DNA of 64,000 nucleotides from DATARH01 sp036008175 (lineage in GTDB: Bacteria > Pseudomonadota > Alphaproteobacteria > ATCC43930 > CGMCC-115725). The notes under the pieces were generated by a model. The model was not told where the DNA came from and made no database searches. It saw only the letters and a list, made by a program, of their open reading frames with translations. Positions 1-7,217 of this stretch are shown here, piece by piece (the stretch's first letter is position 1; each line of letters starts with the position of its first letter). The stretch is from NCBI GenBank assembly GCA_036008175.1, contig DASYOB010000139.1, forward strand, positions 1 to 64,000. The letters are read 5' to 3'. Position numbers and translations under genes: made by a program.

Positions 1-188
1 TGGCCGACTGCGATTTCAACCGAGCCGCTCTGCACCCAGCTGACCCCATCAAGTGCCATATGAGCACGTAGAGAACGCAGCACCCGACAGGCGTCAATAT
101 CGCTCGCAACCGAGCTACCGTCCTTGACCCATTAGAGAACACAATCGGTCGAGAGCAGACCGGAATGGGTGTGTATGAGTAGACGGCC
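1..188. other. window edge, no gene assigned
   Basis: This stretch is visibly less GC-rich than the rest of the window. On the minus strand a frame is open from about position 143 to the window edge and could start at an ATG at 59-57 (reading MALDGVSWVQSG...). It is too short to identify. It may be the beginning of a gene that continues outside the window, or a relic of transferred DNA. Nothing else is visible. Confidence 0.3.
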
Positions 189-551
189 CTAGTCCTCCGG
201 CGGCTCTTCCACCATCAGCGCCCGTAATTTCTCCATATCCGCCATGACGGCCGTGGCCGCGCGATCCTCCATCGCCCGATACAGCGCCAGCACCCGCTCG
301 CCTGTCGCGGTGAGCCGGGCGCCACCGCCGCCGATGCCGCCCTTGGCGGCTTCGATCAACGGCTCACGGAAACACGCGTTCATGGTCTTGGTGAGCACCC
401 ACGCCCGACGATAGCTCATGCCCATGCGCCGCCCGGCGGCGGCGATCGAGCCGGTGTCGCCGATCGCCTGCAACAGCGCGGCCTTGCCCGGGCCGATCGC
501 GATCGACGATCCGAGCAGGATGCGGATGCGCGGCTCTAACCGGTCCATCAT
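189..551 (-). CDS. ModE-type winged-helix regulator, HTH domain only (copy 1)
   Basis: A 120-residue protein consisting of the LysR-like winged helix-turn-helix of ModE, the molybdate-responsive repressor. The family pattern is clear: IGPGKAALLQAI, then DTGSIAAAGRRMGMSYRRAW (the recognition helix region), then a Gly-rich wing (GGIGGGGARLT) and the helix that leads to the dimer interface. The molybdate-binding TOBE domains of full-length ModE are absent, so metal sensing would need a partner or another mechanism. The start is placed at the ATG-ATG pair at 551/548. A longer reading to 674 would run through a strong hairpin at 648-672 and is not believable. A paralogue lies at 2045-2401 beside the molybdate operon. 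Confidence 0.85.
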   Translation of the reverse strand: MMDRLEPRIRILLGSSIAIGPGKAALLQAIGDTGSIAAAGRRMGMSYRRAWVLTKTMNACFREPLIEAAKGGIGGGGARLTATGERVLALYRAMEDRAATAVMADMEKLRALMVEEPPED

Positions 552-647
552 CGGCGGCAAGTTCTTCGCGGACCCATGGCGCAGAGGGTCGCACAAAACG
601 CGAGCCGGCGCGCGCCTCGGCGCGCCGCCCCACGAGCGCATGCAAAT

Positions 648-672
648 GAGCCCGGCCGCGATGGCCGGGCTC
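648..672 (-). terminator. hairpin terminator after the Gly/Met-rich protein gene
   Basis: A perfect 10-bp inverted repeat (GAGCCCGGCC, 5-nt loop, GGCCGGGCTC) begins 27 nt downstream of the stop codon at 699, on the coding strand of that gene. It is followed only by a short ATTT, so it is a weak intrinsic terminator. It also separates the gene from the regulator at 189-551. Confidence 0.6.
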
Positions 673-698
673 ATTGCCGAAGAAGAACTATTGGTGCG

Positions 699-1004
699 CT
701 ACTGCATGTGTCGGGCAAGCCCTGGCGGCATCGATCCGCCATGCCAGCCCGTCTTGTTGCCGTGGCTCCAACCCGGTGGGGTACTGGCGCCAGCAAACCC
801 GGATCTGCGGCCGGAACTGCTGAACCCGCGCGGCGTCCCCATGGTGCGGGCGCTGCCGCCGCCGGAGCCGCGCGACATCGTCATGCCGCCGCCCATTCCG
901 CCCCCGCCCATTCCGCCGCCACCGTGGGCAAAGGCCGGCGCGGTCACGGCAACCGCGGCTGAGACCGCGACGATGAGCGTCAGAGCACTCAACCGCTTGT
1001 TCAT
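699..1004 (-). CDS. secreted Gly/Met-rich small protein
   Basis: A 101-residue protein. The first ~26 residues form a clear Sec signal peptide (MNKR, hydrophobic stretch, APAFA cleavage site). The mature part begins HGGGGMGGGGMGGG and stays rich in Gly, Met, Ser, Arg and His, with no recognisable fold. It is probably disordered in the periplasm or outside the cell. Met/His-rich secreted proteins of this type can bind copper or other metals, but that is only a suggestion from composition. It is transcribed alone and followed by a hairpin terminator. Confidence 0.7.
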   Translation of the reverse strand: MNKRLSALTLIVAVSAAVAVTAPAFAHGGGGMGGGGMGGGMTMSRGSGGGSARTMGTPRGFSSSGRRSGFAGASTPPGWSHGNKTGWHGGSMPPGLARHMQ

Positions 1005-1139
1005 ATCGGCACCCTTCCTCCTGCTACTTTTTCGAAACGAAGCGAGGGGAACATTCGTTCCGCTCGGCGGCGCGGCGACGCTAATCGCGCCGCGCCTAGA
1101 GAGGCTGTGGCCTTTTTATGACCAGAGGCTTAACCCGCC

Positions 1140-1955
1140 TCAGCTCGGCGCCCGGGTCGGGCCGACGAGGGTCGCGCCGCCATCGACAACGAGCGTCTGG
1201 CCGGTGATGTAACGCGCCTGCTCGGACAACAGAAACCGCACCGCGTGGCCGATGTCCCAGCCGACCCCCTCGATGCCGAGGACGCTCGCCTTGCGGCGCG
1301 CCTCGCGGCCGGCGGCGCTCATCTGTCCGGTATACATGCGCGGCGTGTAAATGGGCCCAGGCGCGACGCAGTTGACACGGATACCCTGCGCCCCGTGATC
1401 GACCGCCATCGCCCGGGTCAGCGCGATGACCGCGCCCTTCGAGGTCGAATACGCCGTGAGACCGCGTGGCCGCAGCGCCGATATCGACGAGACGTTGACA
1501 ATGGCGCCACCGCCGGCGGTCTCGATCATCGCCGGGATCGCGAAGCGCGAAACGAGGAACATGCCGTCCACATTGACCTGCATGATCCGCCGCCAATCCT
1601 CGACCCTGGTATCGACGACGCTGCCGCGCCCGCCGATCCCGACATTGTTGTCGAGGAGGTCGAGCCGGCCGAACCGCGCCAGCGCCACATGGACGATCGC
1701 CCGGCATTGCCCTTCGTCGGTGACGTCGGCGACGAAGGGCGTGGCGGCCCCGCCCTCGCTCGCGATCATCGCAACGGTCTGTTCGGCCGCCTCGCGGATG
1801 ACGTCGACGACCAGCACCCGGGCGCCGGAGCGGGCCAGCAGGATCGCCGCGGCGCGGCCGTTGCCGATCCCATCATCGGGGGCGCCCCCGCCGGTCACGA
1901 TCGCGACCTTGCCATCGAGGCCGAGTTCATCCTTCGAAAGTTGCGGATCGCTCAT
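1140..1955 (-). CDS. SDR family NAD(P)-dependent oxidoreductase
   Basis: A classical short-chain dehydrogenase of 271 residues. The cofactor motif near residue 20 is an extended form (TGGGAPDDGIGNG). It is followed by a DV acidic pair near residue 60, an NNVG element in place of the usual NNAG, the catalytic Ser in NVSSIS, the YSTSK Tyr/Lys pair, and the PG(P)IYTPR element after strand 6. The substrate cannot be told from sequence. The start is the ATG at 1955, which has GAGG 8 nt upstream; an in-frame TTG two codons earlier is too close to that ribosome-binding site. It diverges from the ModE-like gene at 2045. Confidence 0.9.
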   Translation of the reverse strand: MSDPQLSKDELGLDGKVAIVTGGGAPDDGIGNGRAAAILLARSGARVLVVDVIREAAEQTVAMIASEGGAATPFVADVTDEGQCRAIVHVALARFGRLDLLDNNVGIGGRGSVVDTRVEDWRRIMQVNVDGMFLVSRFAIPAMIETAGGGAIVNVSSISALRPRGLTAYSTSKGAVIALTRAMAVDHGAQGIRVNCVAPGPIYTPRMYTGQMSAAGREARRKASVLGIEGVGWDIGHAVRFLLSEQARYITGQTLVVDGGATLVGPTRAPS

Positions 1956-2044
1956 GGCCAAAACCTCATCTGCCGGGGATGACGCACGATACCGGTCGCG
2001 ATTATATCGCGTCGACGACGGCCGCTTTCGAGCAAGATACCGGC

Positions 2045-2401
2045 ATGGCGAAGCTCAAGGTCAGCATCGTCTTCGACTCCGGCGCGCGCATCGGCCCCGG
2101 CAAGGCGAGACTGCTCGAATGCATCCGCGACACCGGCTCGATCTCCGCCGCGGCGCGCGACATGCGGATGTCCTACAAGCGCGCCTGGCTGCTGCTCGAC
2201 AGCATGAACCAAGCCTTCAGCGCGCCGGTCATCGTCGCGGCGCCCGGCGGGGCCAAGGGCGGCGGTGCCGCCCTGACCGAATTTGGGGTGGAAGTGCTGG
2301 AGCGCTATCGCCGCATCCACGATCGCGCCGCCGCAATGGCCGCTGACGATCTGGCGGCATTGGTGCGCCGCACGCGACCGGAATCCGGGCCAAAGGCCTG
2401 A
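2045..2401 (+). CDS. ModE-type winged-helix regulator, HTH domain only (copy 2)
   Basis: A 118-residue ModE N-terminal domain: RIGPGKARLLECI, DTGSISAAARDMRMSYKRAW (helix-turn-helix) and a Gly-rich wing (GGAKGGGAALTEFG). As in the copy at 189-551, there is no C-terminal molybdate-binding domain. The next gene encodes exactly that domain as a free protein (Mop), so DNA binding and oxyanion binding appear to be split. The start chosen is MAKLKVS at 2045, which matches family N-termini; an ATG at 1979 would add an unrelated 22-residue leader. A ModE-box-like palindrome follows at 2439-2462, so autoregulation or control of the operon below is likely. Confidence 0.88.
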   Translation: MAKLKVSIVFDSGARIGPGKARLLECIRDTGSISAAARDMRMSYKRAWLLLDSMNQAFSAPVIVAAPGGAKGGGAALTEFGVEVLERYRRIHDRAAAMAADDLAALVRRTRPESGPKA

Positions 2402-2438
2402 ATATTTCGCTTGCATCGCTCCGGCGTTCCGATAGGTA

Positions 2439-2462
2439 CGCTATAGCCAACGAGCCATAGCG
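2439..2462. promoter_or_regulatory. ModE-box-like palindrome upstream of the molybdate operon
   Basis: A 24-nt interrupted palindrome has half-sites CGCTATAG and CCATAGCG (7 of 8 positions complementary). The length and CG-TAT / ATA-CG ends match the ModE operator of other proteobacteria. It lies 26 nt before the mop ATG, where a bound repressor would block the promoter when molybdate is plentiful. Confidence 0.6.
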
Positions 2463-2488
2463 CAGCAACGCGACACATGGAGAACCAA

Positions 2489-2698
2489 ATGAAGCTCAGC
2501 GCCCGCAATCAAATCAGCGGCAAGATCGTCGAGGTCCGCAAAGGCCAGACCACCGCGCATGTGCGCATCGACATCGGCGGCAGCGTCGTCATCACTTCCT
2601 CGATCACCAACGAGGCGGTCGACGAGCTGGGCCTCAAGGTCGGCGATAACGCCATCGCCGTGATCAAGGCGTCGGACGTGATGGTGGCTACCCCATGA
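2489..2698 (+). CDS. mop: molbindin Mop (single TOBE domain)
   Basis: A 69-residue protein that is a single TOBE/Mop domain: MKLSARNQISGKIVEVRKG, then an IDIGG strand, TSSITNEAVDELGL and a C-terminal VIKASDVMVA. Proteins of this kind assemble into hexamers that store or buffer molybdate and tungstate in the cytoplasm. The start is the ATG at 2489, because GGAG lies 6 nt upstream; an ATG four codons earlier would place that ribosome-binding site inside the gene. The stop overlaps the next gene (ATGA at 2695-2698), so the two are translationally coupled. Confidence 0.92.
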   Translation: MKLSARNQISGKIVEVRKGQTTAHVRIDIGGSVVITSSITNEAVDELGLKVGDNAIAVIKASDVMVATP

Positions 2699-3183
2699 GG
2701 GCTGCCCTTCGTCTTTTGCCTTGCGCCATACTGATAGCGGTCGCGCCCGTTATCGCTGCCGCCTCCGATCAGCCGAGCCTGTCGATCGAGGGGCATGTCC
2801 ACCATCCGCAAAAATTCGACCTGGAGACGCTGCGCAAACTGCCGGCGGAGACCGTGCAGGTCTCGTTCGAGGGCGAGCGCGCCGCGCAGAATTCGAGCTT
2901 TACCGGCGTGCGGCTGTGGACGTTGCTCGACAAGGCCGGCGGCATCGACGACAGCGCGAAGGGGGCCGAGCTGCGTCACGTCATCAGGGTCTCCGGGCGG
3001 GACGGATATATCGTGGTGATCTCGACCGGTGAGATCGCGCCCGAATTCGGCGGCAAGCCGGCGCTGATCGCGTATCAGCGCGACGGCGCGATGCTCGGCG
3101 AAGCCGGGTTTCGCCTGGTGATGCCGGGCGACAAGCGCGGCGGCCGCAACGTCCGTGATGTCGTAACTATCGCCGTAGAGTAA
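2695..3183 (+). CDS. periplasmic molybdopterin-binding-fold protein
   Basis: A 162-residue secreted protein with a Sec signal peptide of about 22 residues (hydrophobic core, cleavage near VIAAAS). The mature part matches the sulfite oxidase/YedY-type oxidoreductase molybdopterin-binding fold: LSIEGHVHHPQKFDLETL, the FTGVRLWTLLDKAG element, SGRDGYIVVIS and RLVMPGDKRGGRNVRDV. It is too short for a complete sulfite-oxidase enzyme and lacks a clear Mo-ligand Cys. It may be a binding or accessory protein rather than a catalyst. It overlaps mop by 4 nt and precedes modA by 2 nt, so it is part of the molybdate operon. Confidence 0.8.
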   Translation: MRAALRLLPCAILIAVAPVIAAASDQPSLSIEGHVHHPQKFDLETLRKLPAETVQVSFEGERAAQNSSFTGVRLWTLLDKAGGIDDSAKGAELRHVIRVSGRDGYIVVISTGEIAPEFGGKPALIAYQRDGAMLGEAGFRLVMPGDKRGGRNVRDVVTIAVE

Positions 3184-3185
3184 CG

Positions 3186-3986
3186 ATGGGATCGGGCATT
3201 CACATCCGTCGCCGGACGATTCTGGCAGGCATCGGTGCTCTCGCTGGCTGGTTCGTGTTCAAAAGTGCTTCCGCGCAGGACAAACCCGTCCTTGTCTTCG
3301 CCGCTGCTAGCTTGAAGACGGCGCTCGATCAGATTGCCGGGAAATGGCGGCAGGAGACCGTGAAACAGGCGACGATCTCCTACGCGGCGAGCTCGACCCT
3401 GGCGAAGCAGATCGAGAACGCCGCCCCGGCCGATCTTTTCATCTCGGCCGATGAGGATTGGATGGACTATCTGCAACAGCGCAAGCTGATCGACAGCGCG
3501 ACCCGGATCGACCTGCTCGGCAACAAGCTCGTGCTGGTCGCGCCGAAGGACAGCCCAGTCACGACGACGATCGCGCCGGGCTTCCCGCTGGGGAAATTGC
3601 TCGGCGACGGCAAGCTGGCGATGGCCGATCCCAATTCGGTGCCGGCCGGCAAGTACGGCAAGGCGGCGCTGACAAAGCTCGGGGTCTGGCCGTCGGTCGC
3701 GGGGCAGGTCGCCGCCGCCGAGAATGTCCGCGCCGCCCTCTTATTGGTGGCGCGCGGCGAGGCGCCGCTCGGCATCGTCTACCAGACCGACGCCGCCGCC
3801 GAGCCGGGGGTCAAGGTGGTCGCCGCCTTCCCGCCCGAGACCCATCCGCCGATCGTCTATCCGATGGCGCTGGTGGCCGGCGGCAAGAACCCCGACGCCC
3901 CCACCCTCGCCGCCTATCTGCGCGGCGACGCCGCCCGTGCGCTGTTTGAGGCCCAGGGCTTCACCGTGCTCGCCAAGCCGGGGTGA
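3186..3986 (+). CDS. modA: molybdate ABC transporter substrate-binding protein ModA
   Basis: A 266-residue periplasmic molybdate/tungstate-binding protein. The N-terminus has a twin-arginine-like signal (RRRTILAG, then a hydrophobic stretch ending SASAQ). The mature protein starts with the ModA signature VLVFAAASLKTALDQIA and contains YAASSTLAKQIENAAPADLF, LLGNKLVLVAP, and MADPNSVPAGKYGKAAL, which line the oxyanion pocket. The C-terminal HPPIVYPMALVAGGKNPDA is typical. It delivers the oxyanion to ModB/ModC. The stop overlaps the GTG start of modB (GTGA). Confidence 0.96.
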   Translation: MGSGIHIRRRTILAGIGALAGWFVFKSASAQDKPVLVFAAASLKTALDQIAGKWRQETVKQATISYAASSTLAKQIENAAPADLFISADEDWMDYLQQRKLIDSATRIDLLGNKLVLVAPKDSPVTTTIAPGFPLGKLLGDGKLAMADPNSVPAGKYGKAALTKLGVWPSVAGQVAAAENVRAALLLVARGEAPLGIVYQTDAAAEPGVKVVAAFPPETHPPIVYPMALVAGGKNPDAPTLAAYLRGDAARALFEAQGFTVLAKPG

Positions 3987-4687
3987 GCACGCTCCTCGAC
4001 TTCTCTCCGGAGGAGCTGGTAGCGATCCGACTGTCGCTCAGGGTCGCGTTCTGGGCGATGCTGACCAGCCTGCCGGTCGGCATTGCGGTCGCGATGCTGC
4101 TGGCGCGCGGCCGTTTCTGGGGGAAGTCGCTGCTCAATGCGGTCGTGCATCTGCCATTGGTGATGCCACCGGTCGTCACCGGCTATCTCCTGCTCTTGCT
4201 GTTCGGCCGCAACGGGCCGCTCGGCCGCCTCCTCGCCGAATCTCTCGGCATCGTCATCGCCTTCCGCTGGACCGGCGCGGCGCTTGCCTGCGCCGTGATG
4301 GGGTTTCCGCTGATGGTGCGCTCGATCCGGCTGTCGCTCGACTCGGTCGACCGCCGCCTCGAGGACGCCGCCGGCACCTTGGGCGCCAGCGGTTTGTGGA
4401 TCTTCGCGACGATCACCTTGCCCTTGATCCTGCCCGGCATCCTTGCCGGCATGATCCTCGCCTTCGCCCGCGCCCTCGGCGAGTTCGGCGCGACGATCAC
4501 CTTTGTCTCCAACATCCCGGGCGAGACGCAGACGATCCCGACCGCGATCTACACCTTTATCCAGGAGCCCGGCGGCGACCTCGCCGCCTTTCGGCTAACT
4601 CTCGTGTCGATCGCGATATCGATGGCGGCGCTGATCGTCTCCGAGCCGTTGACCGCGCGGGCCGCCCGCCGCGCCCTCGGGCTGTGA
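3983..4687 (+). CDS. modB: molybdate ABC transporter permease ModB
   Basis: A 234-residue inner-membrane permease with about five or six hydrophobic segments. ModB landmarks are PLVMPPVVTGYLLLLLFGR, GFPLMVRSIRLSLDSVD, the EAA-loop region EDAAGTLGASGLWIFATITL that docks the ATPase, and ALGEFGATITFVSNIPGETQT near the C-terminus. It starts at GTG 3983, overlapping the modA stop by 4 nt. A palindromic repeat separates it from its ATPase gene modC. Confidence 0.96.
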   Translation: MSTLLDFSPEELVAIRLSLRVAFWAMLTSLPVGIAVAMLLARGRFWGKSLLNAVVHLPLVMPPVVTGYLLLLLFGRNGPLGRLLAESLGIVIAFRWTGAALACAVMGFPLMVRSIRLSLDSVDRRLEDAAGTLGASGLWIFATITLPLILPGILAGMILAFARALGEFGATITFVSNIPGETQTIPTAIYTFIQEPGGDLAAFRLTLVSIAISMAALIVSEPLTARAARRALGL

Positions 4688-4710
4688 GGCATGCCTTTTA
4701 ACCTAACGAG

Positions 4711-4813
4711 GTCATTCCGGGGCGCGGCCAACGGCCGTGAGCCCGGAATCCATATTCCAGAGGCCAGCGTTCATGGATTCCGGGCCGCGCCTTTCGGGCG
4801 ATCCCGGAATGAC
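4711..4813. repeat. nested palindromic intergenic repeat between modB and modC
   Basis: The outer arms GTCATTCCGGG (4711-4721) and CCCGGAATGAC (4803-4813) are perfectly complementary. Inside them, GCCCGGAATCCAT (4741-4753) pairs with ATGGATTCCGGGC (4773-4785). The same nested layout, with related ends, recurs at 40619-40692. It is a dispersed intergenic repeat that would fold into a long cruciform or mRNA hairpin within the mod operon. Confidence 0.85.
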
Positions 4814-4827
4814 AGGACTTGCTGCGC

Positions 4828-5973
4828 ATGCTGAGCGTCGCGGTCGAGCATCGCCTCGGCGATTTTCGGCTCGACGCCGCCTTCGACAGCGAGGGTGGCC
4901 TCACAGCGCTGTTCGGGCGCTCGGGCGCCGGCAAGACCTCGCTGGTCAACGCCATAGCTGGCCTCATCCGCCCGGCCCGGGGCCATATCGTCATCGACGG
5001 CACCGTGTTGACCGACAGCGAGCGCGGCATCTTTGTGCCGACCCGCCGGCGCCGAGTCGGCTATGTGTTCCAGGAAGGCCGCCTCTTCCCGCATCTGACC
5101 GTACGGCAGAACCTGCTATACGGCCGCTGGTTCGCCCGCCGCTTCGTCAAACGCGAGCCCTCACGCCCCGGCGAGGTCGAGCACGTCATCGATCTGCTCG
5201 GCATCGGCGACCTGCTCGCCCGCCGCCCGGCGAACCTGTCGGGCGGCGAGAAGCAGCGCGTCGCGATCGGCCGCGCGCTCCTCGCGCATCCGCGCCTGCT
5301 GGTCATGGACGAGCCGCTGGCCTCGCTCGACGAGGCGCGCAAGGCCGAGATCCTGCCCTATATCGAGCGGCTGCGCGACGAGACCCGGATCCCGATCGTC
5401 TATGTCAGCCACCAGGTCGCCGAGGTCGCGAGGCTGGCAACGACCCTCGTTGTGCTGTCGGAGGGCCGCGTCGCCGCGATGGGCCCGACCGCCGCGATCA
5501 TGGGCCGGATCGATCTCTTCCCGCTGACCGGGCGCGCCGAGGCCGGCGCCATCCTCTCGACCCGGGTTGCCGAGCACGACATCAGGTTTGGGCTGACCAC
5601 ATTGCGAGCCGCCGCCGGCGATTTGCGCGTGCCCTATATCGATATGCGGCTCGGCACCCGATTGCGGGTGCGCATCCGCGCCCGCGACGTGATGATCGCG
5701 TTGTCGCCGCCGGACGGGCTCAGCGCCCTCAACGTGCTGCCCGGCATTGTCGCCGAAGTGGGCCGCGCCGACGGCCCCATTGTCGAGATCCGGCTCGACT
5801 GCGCCGGCGAGGCGCTGGTCGCGCGGCTGACCCGCCGTTCCGTCGAGACGCTCGGCCTCGAACCCGGCCGGGAGGTCTATGCGGTTATCAAGAGCATCGC
5901 CTTCGACCACCATGCGCTGGCCGGCGCCATGCCCGCCGCCCCCGGCGCCGACGCCGAGACGCGGCACGGGTGA
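4828..5973 (+). CDS. modC: molybdate ABC transporter ATP-binding protein ModC
   Basis: A 381-residue ATPase of the ModABC importer. It shows Walker A (FGRSGAGKTS, residues 29-38), the Q-loop (YVFQEGRLFPHL), the signature LSGGEKQRVAIGRALL, Walker B with D-loop (LLVMDEPLASLD) and a switch His (YVSHQVAEVA). The C-terminal third is the Mop/TOBE domain (MRLGTRLRVRIRARDVMIAL ... VLPGIVAEVG) that regulates ModC by oxyanion binding. The ATG at 4828 (MLSVAVEHRLGDF) matches family N-termini better than a TTG at 4819. It lies beyond the palindromic repeat but in the same direction as modA and modB. Confidence 0.95.
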   Translation: MLSVAVEHRLGDFRLDAAFDSEGGLTALFGRSGAGKTSLVNAIAGLIRPARGHIVIDGTVLTDSERGIFVPTRRRRVGYVFQEGRLFPHLTVRQNLLYGRWFARRFVKREPSRPGEVEHVIDLLGIGDLLARRPANLSGGEKQRVAIGRALLAHPRLLVMDEPLASLDEARKAEILPYIERLRDETRIPIVYVSHQVAEVARLATTLVVLSEGRVAAMGPTAAIMGRIDLFPLTGRAEAGAILSTRVAEHDIRFGLTTLRAAAGDLRVPYIDMRLGTRLRVRIRARDVMIALSPPDGLSALNVLPGIVAEVGRADGPIVEIRLDCAGEALVARLTRRSVETLGLEPGREVYAVIKSIAFDHHALAGAMPAAPGADAETRHG

Positions 5974-6055
5974 CCGGGCGTAACTGAGGACGACGCACTG
6001 CGTCGACCAGGTGATGAATTTATAGGCATGGGGCTATGCCCTGCCGAGCTGATGC

Positions 6056-6083
6056 GCGCGGGCGGCCACCAGGCCGCCTGCGC
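6056..6083. repeat. strong inverted repeat between modC and the importer promoter
   Basis: GCGCGGGCGGCC, a 4-nt ACCA loop, then GGCCGCCTGCGC; 11 of 12 positions pair. No T-run follows, so it is not a standard intrinsic terminator. It ends 8 nt before the -24/-12 promoter at 6091-6107. It could stop mod transcripts, or form an operator or insulator for the next unit. Confidence 0.5.
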
Positions 6084-6090
6084 GACAGCG

Positions 6091-6107
6091 ATGGCACGCG
6101 CATTGCT
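6091..6107 (+). promoter_or_regulatory. sigma-54 (-24/-12) promoter of the first importer operon
   Basis: ATGGCACGCGCATTGCT matches the RpoN consensus TGGCACG-N4-TTGC at every core position, with GG (6093-6094) and GC (6105-6106) exactly 10 nt apart. Transcription would start near 6118, leaving a leader of about 25 nt that carries GGAGA before the ATG at 6142. Confidence 0.8.
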
Positions 6108-6141
6108 CCGCATCGGTAACCCAAACCGACGGAGACCCCCG

Positions 6142-7203
6142 ATGTGCGATCGGTCTGCCCCACTCCCGTTATCGTCGCTGCACGCGACGGACTTCAACCG
6201 GCGCGGATTTCTGCGCACGGCTGGAGCCGGCGCCTTGACCATCGCGATCGGCGGCGGGTTGCACGGTCACGCCCAGGCCGCGGATTCGCATATCAAATCG
6301 GTGCATGGCAGCGGCTTCTGCAACCTCAACTACTTCCTGACAGAGGCGAAGCAACTGGCCAAGGATGACGGCGTCATCCTCGATTTCGTGGTGACACCGA
6401 CCACCGCCGAGATGGTCACTTTCCTGGGCGCCGGCCAGGTCGATGCCGCGCTGATCCCCTATACCAGCTTCATCGCGCTCTACGACAAGGGGGCGCCGGT
6501 TAAGATTGTCGCCGGCGGCGGCATCGAAGGCTGCATCCTCGTCGCGCAGCCGGGGCTCGACTCGCCCGAGAAGCTGAAGGGCAAGACGCTCGGCACCTTC
6601 CAGATGGATACGCTCGAAGTGCTGCCCTATGACTGGCTGAAGAAACGCGGGGTCAGCTTTCGCGACATCAACGTGCGCTACATGGGCAACACGCCCGAGG
6701 CGGTCGAAGCCTTCAAGGCCGGCGCTCTCGACATGATCTGCACGATCGAACCGTACGGCACCGCGCTGCTGAACGATGTCAAGGGCAGCGTGATGCTGTC
6801 CGACGGCACCGACATCTATGGCAAGGGCTATACCGACTGTGTGCTGGCGGTGCGCGACACCCTGATCAAGGACAACGCGGCCGGCATCAAATCCCTGATC
6901 AAGGGCATGATGAAGGCGCAGCACATGGCGGAGACCCAGCCCGAGGAAGTTCTGAAGCTCCTGGTCGGCCCGTACTACAAGACCTCGGTCGAAAATGCGC
7001 GCATCGCGATGTCGAAGCAGCCTTCGGTCGTCGACGCCCGTAACCAGGCGAAGTTCATTCTCGAACGCGTCAACTCGCTCGAGGAAATGGGTTACATCAA
7101 GAAGAAGCCGGGTCCCGACGCGCTGGATTGGACCTTGCTCGAACAAGTGATCGCCGAGAACAAGGACATCTACGACCAGCTCAAATACAAATCCGCCGCC
7201 TGA
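6142..7203 (+). CDS. ABC transporter substrate-binding protein (TauA/NMT1-like)
   Basis: A 353-residue periplasmic binding protein exported through Tat (FNRRGFLRTAGAGALTIAIG). The fold is the NMT1/THI5-TauA type used for sulfonates, nitrate, thiamine-pyrimidine and other small heterocycles: TAEMVTFLGAGQVDAALIPY in lobe 1 and KTLGTFQMDTLEVLPYDWL at the hinge. The ligand cannot be assigned. The ATG at 6142 has GGAGA 6 nt upstream and lies just behind a sigma-54 promoter; the frame is open further upstream, but that part is not conserved-looking. Permease, ATPase and amidohydrolase genes follow, so the ligand is probably the amidohydrolase substrate or its precursor. Confidence 0.9.
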   Translation: MCDRSAPLPLSSLHATDFNRRGFLRTAGAGALTIAIGGGLHGHAQAADSHIKSVHGSGFCNLNYFLTEAKQLAKDDGVILDFVVTPTTAEMVTFLGAGQVDAALIPYTSFIALYDKGAPVKIVAGGGIEGCILVAQPGLDSPEKLKGKTLGTFQMDTLEVLPYDWLKKRGVSFRDINVRYMGNTPEAVEAFKAGALDMICTIEPYGTALLNDVKGSVMLSDGTDIYGKGYTDCVLAVRDTLIKDNAAGIKSLIKGMMKAQHMAETQPEEVLKLLVGPYYKTSVENARIAMSKQPSVVDARNQAKFILERVNSLEEMGYIKKKPGPDALDWTLLEQVIAENKDIYDQLKYKSAA

Positions 7204-7217
7204 GGCGCTTGGGGCAT

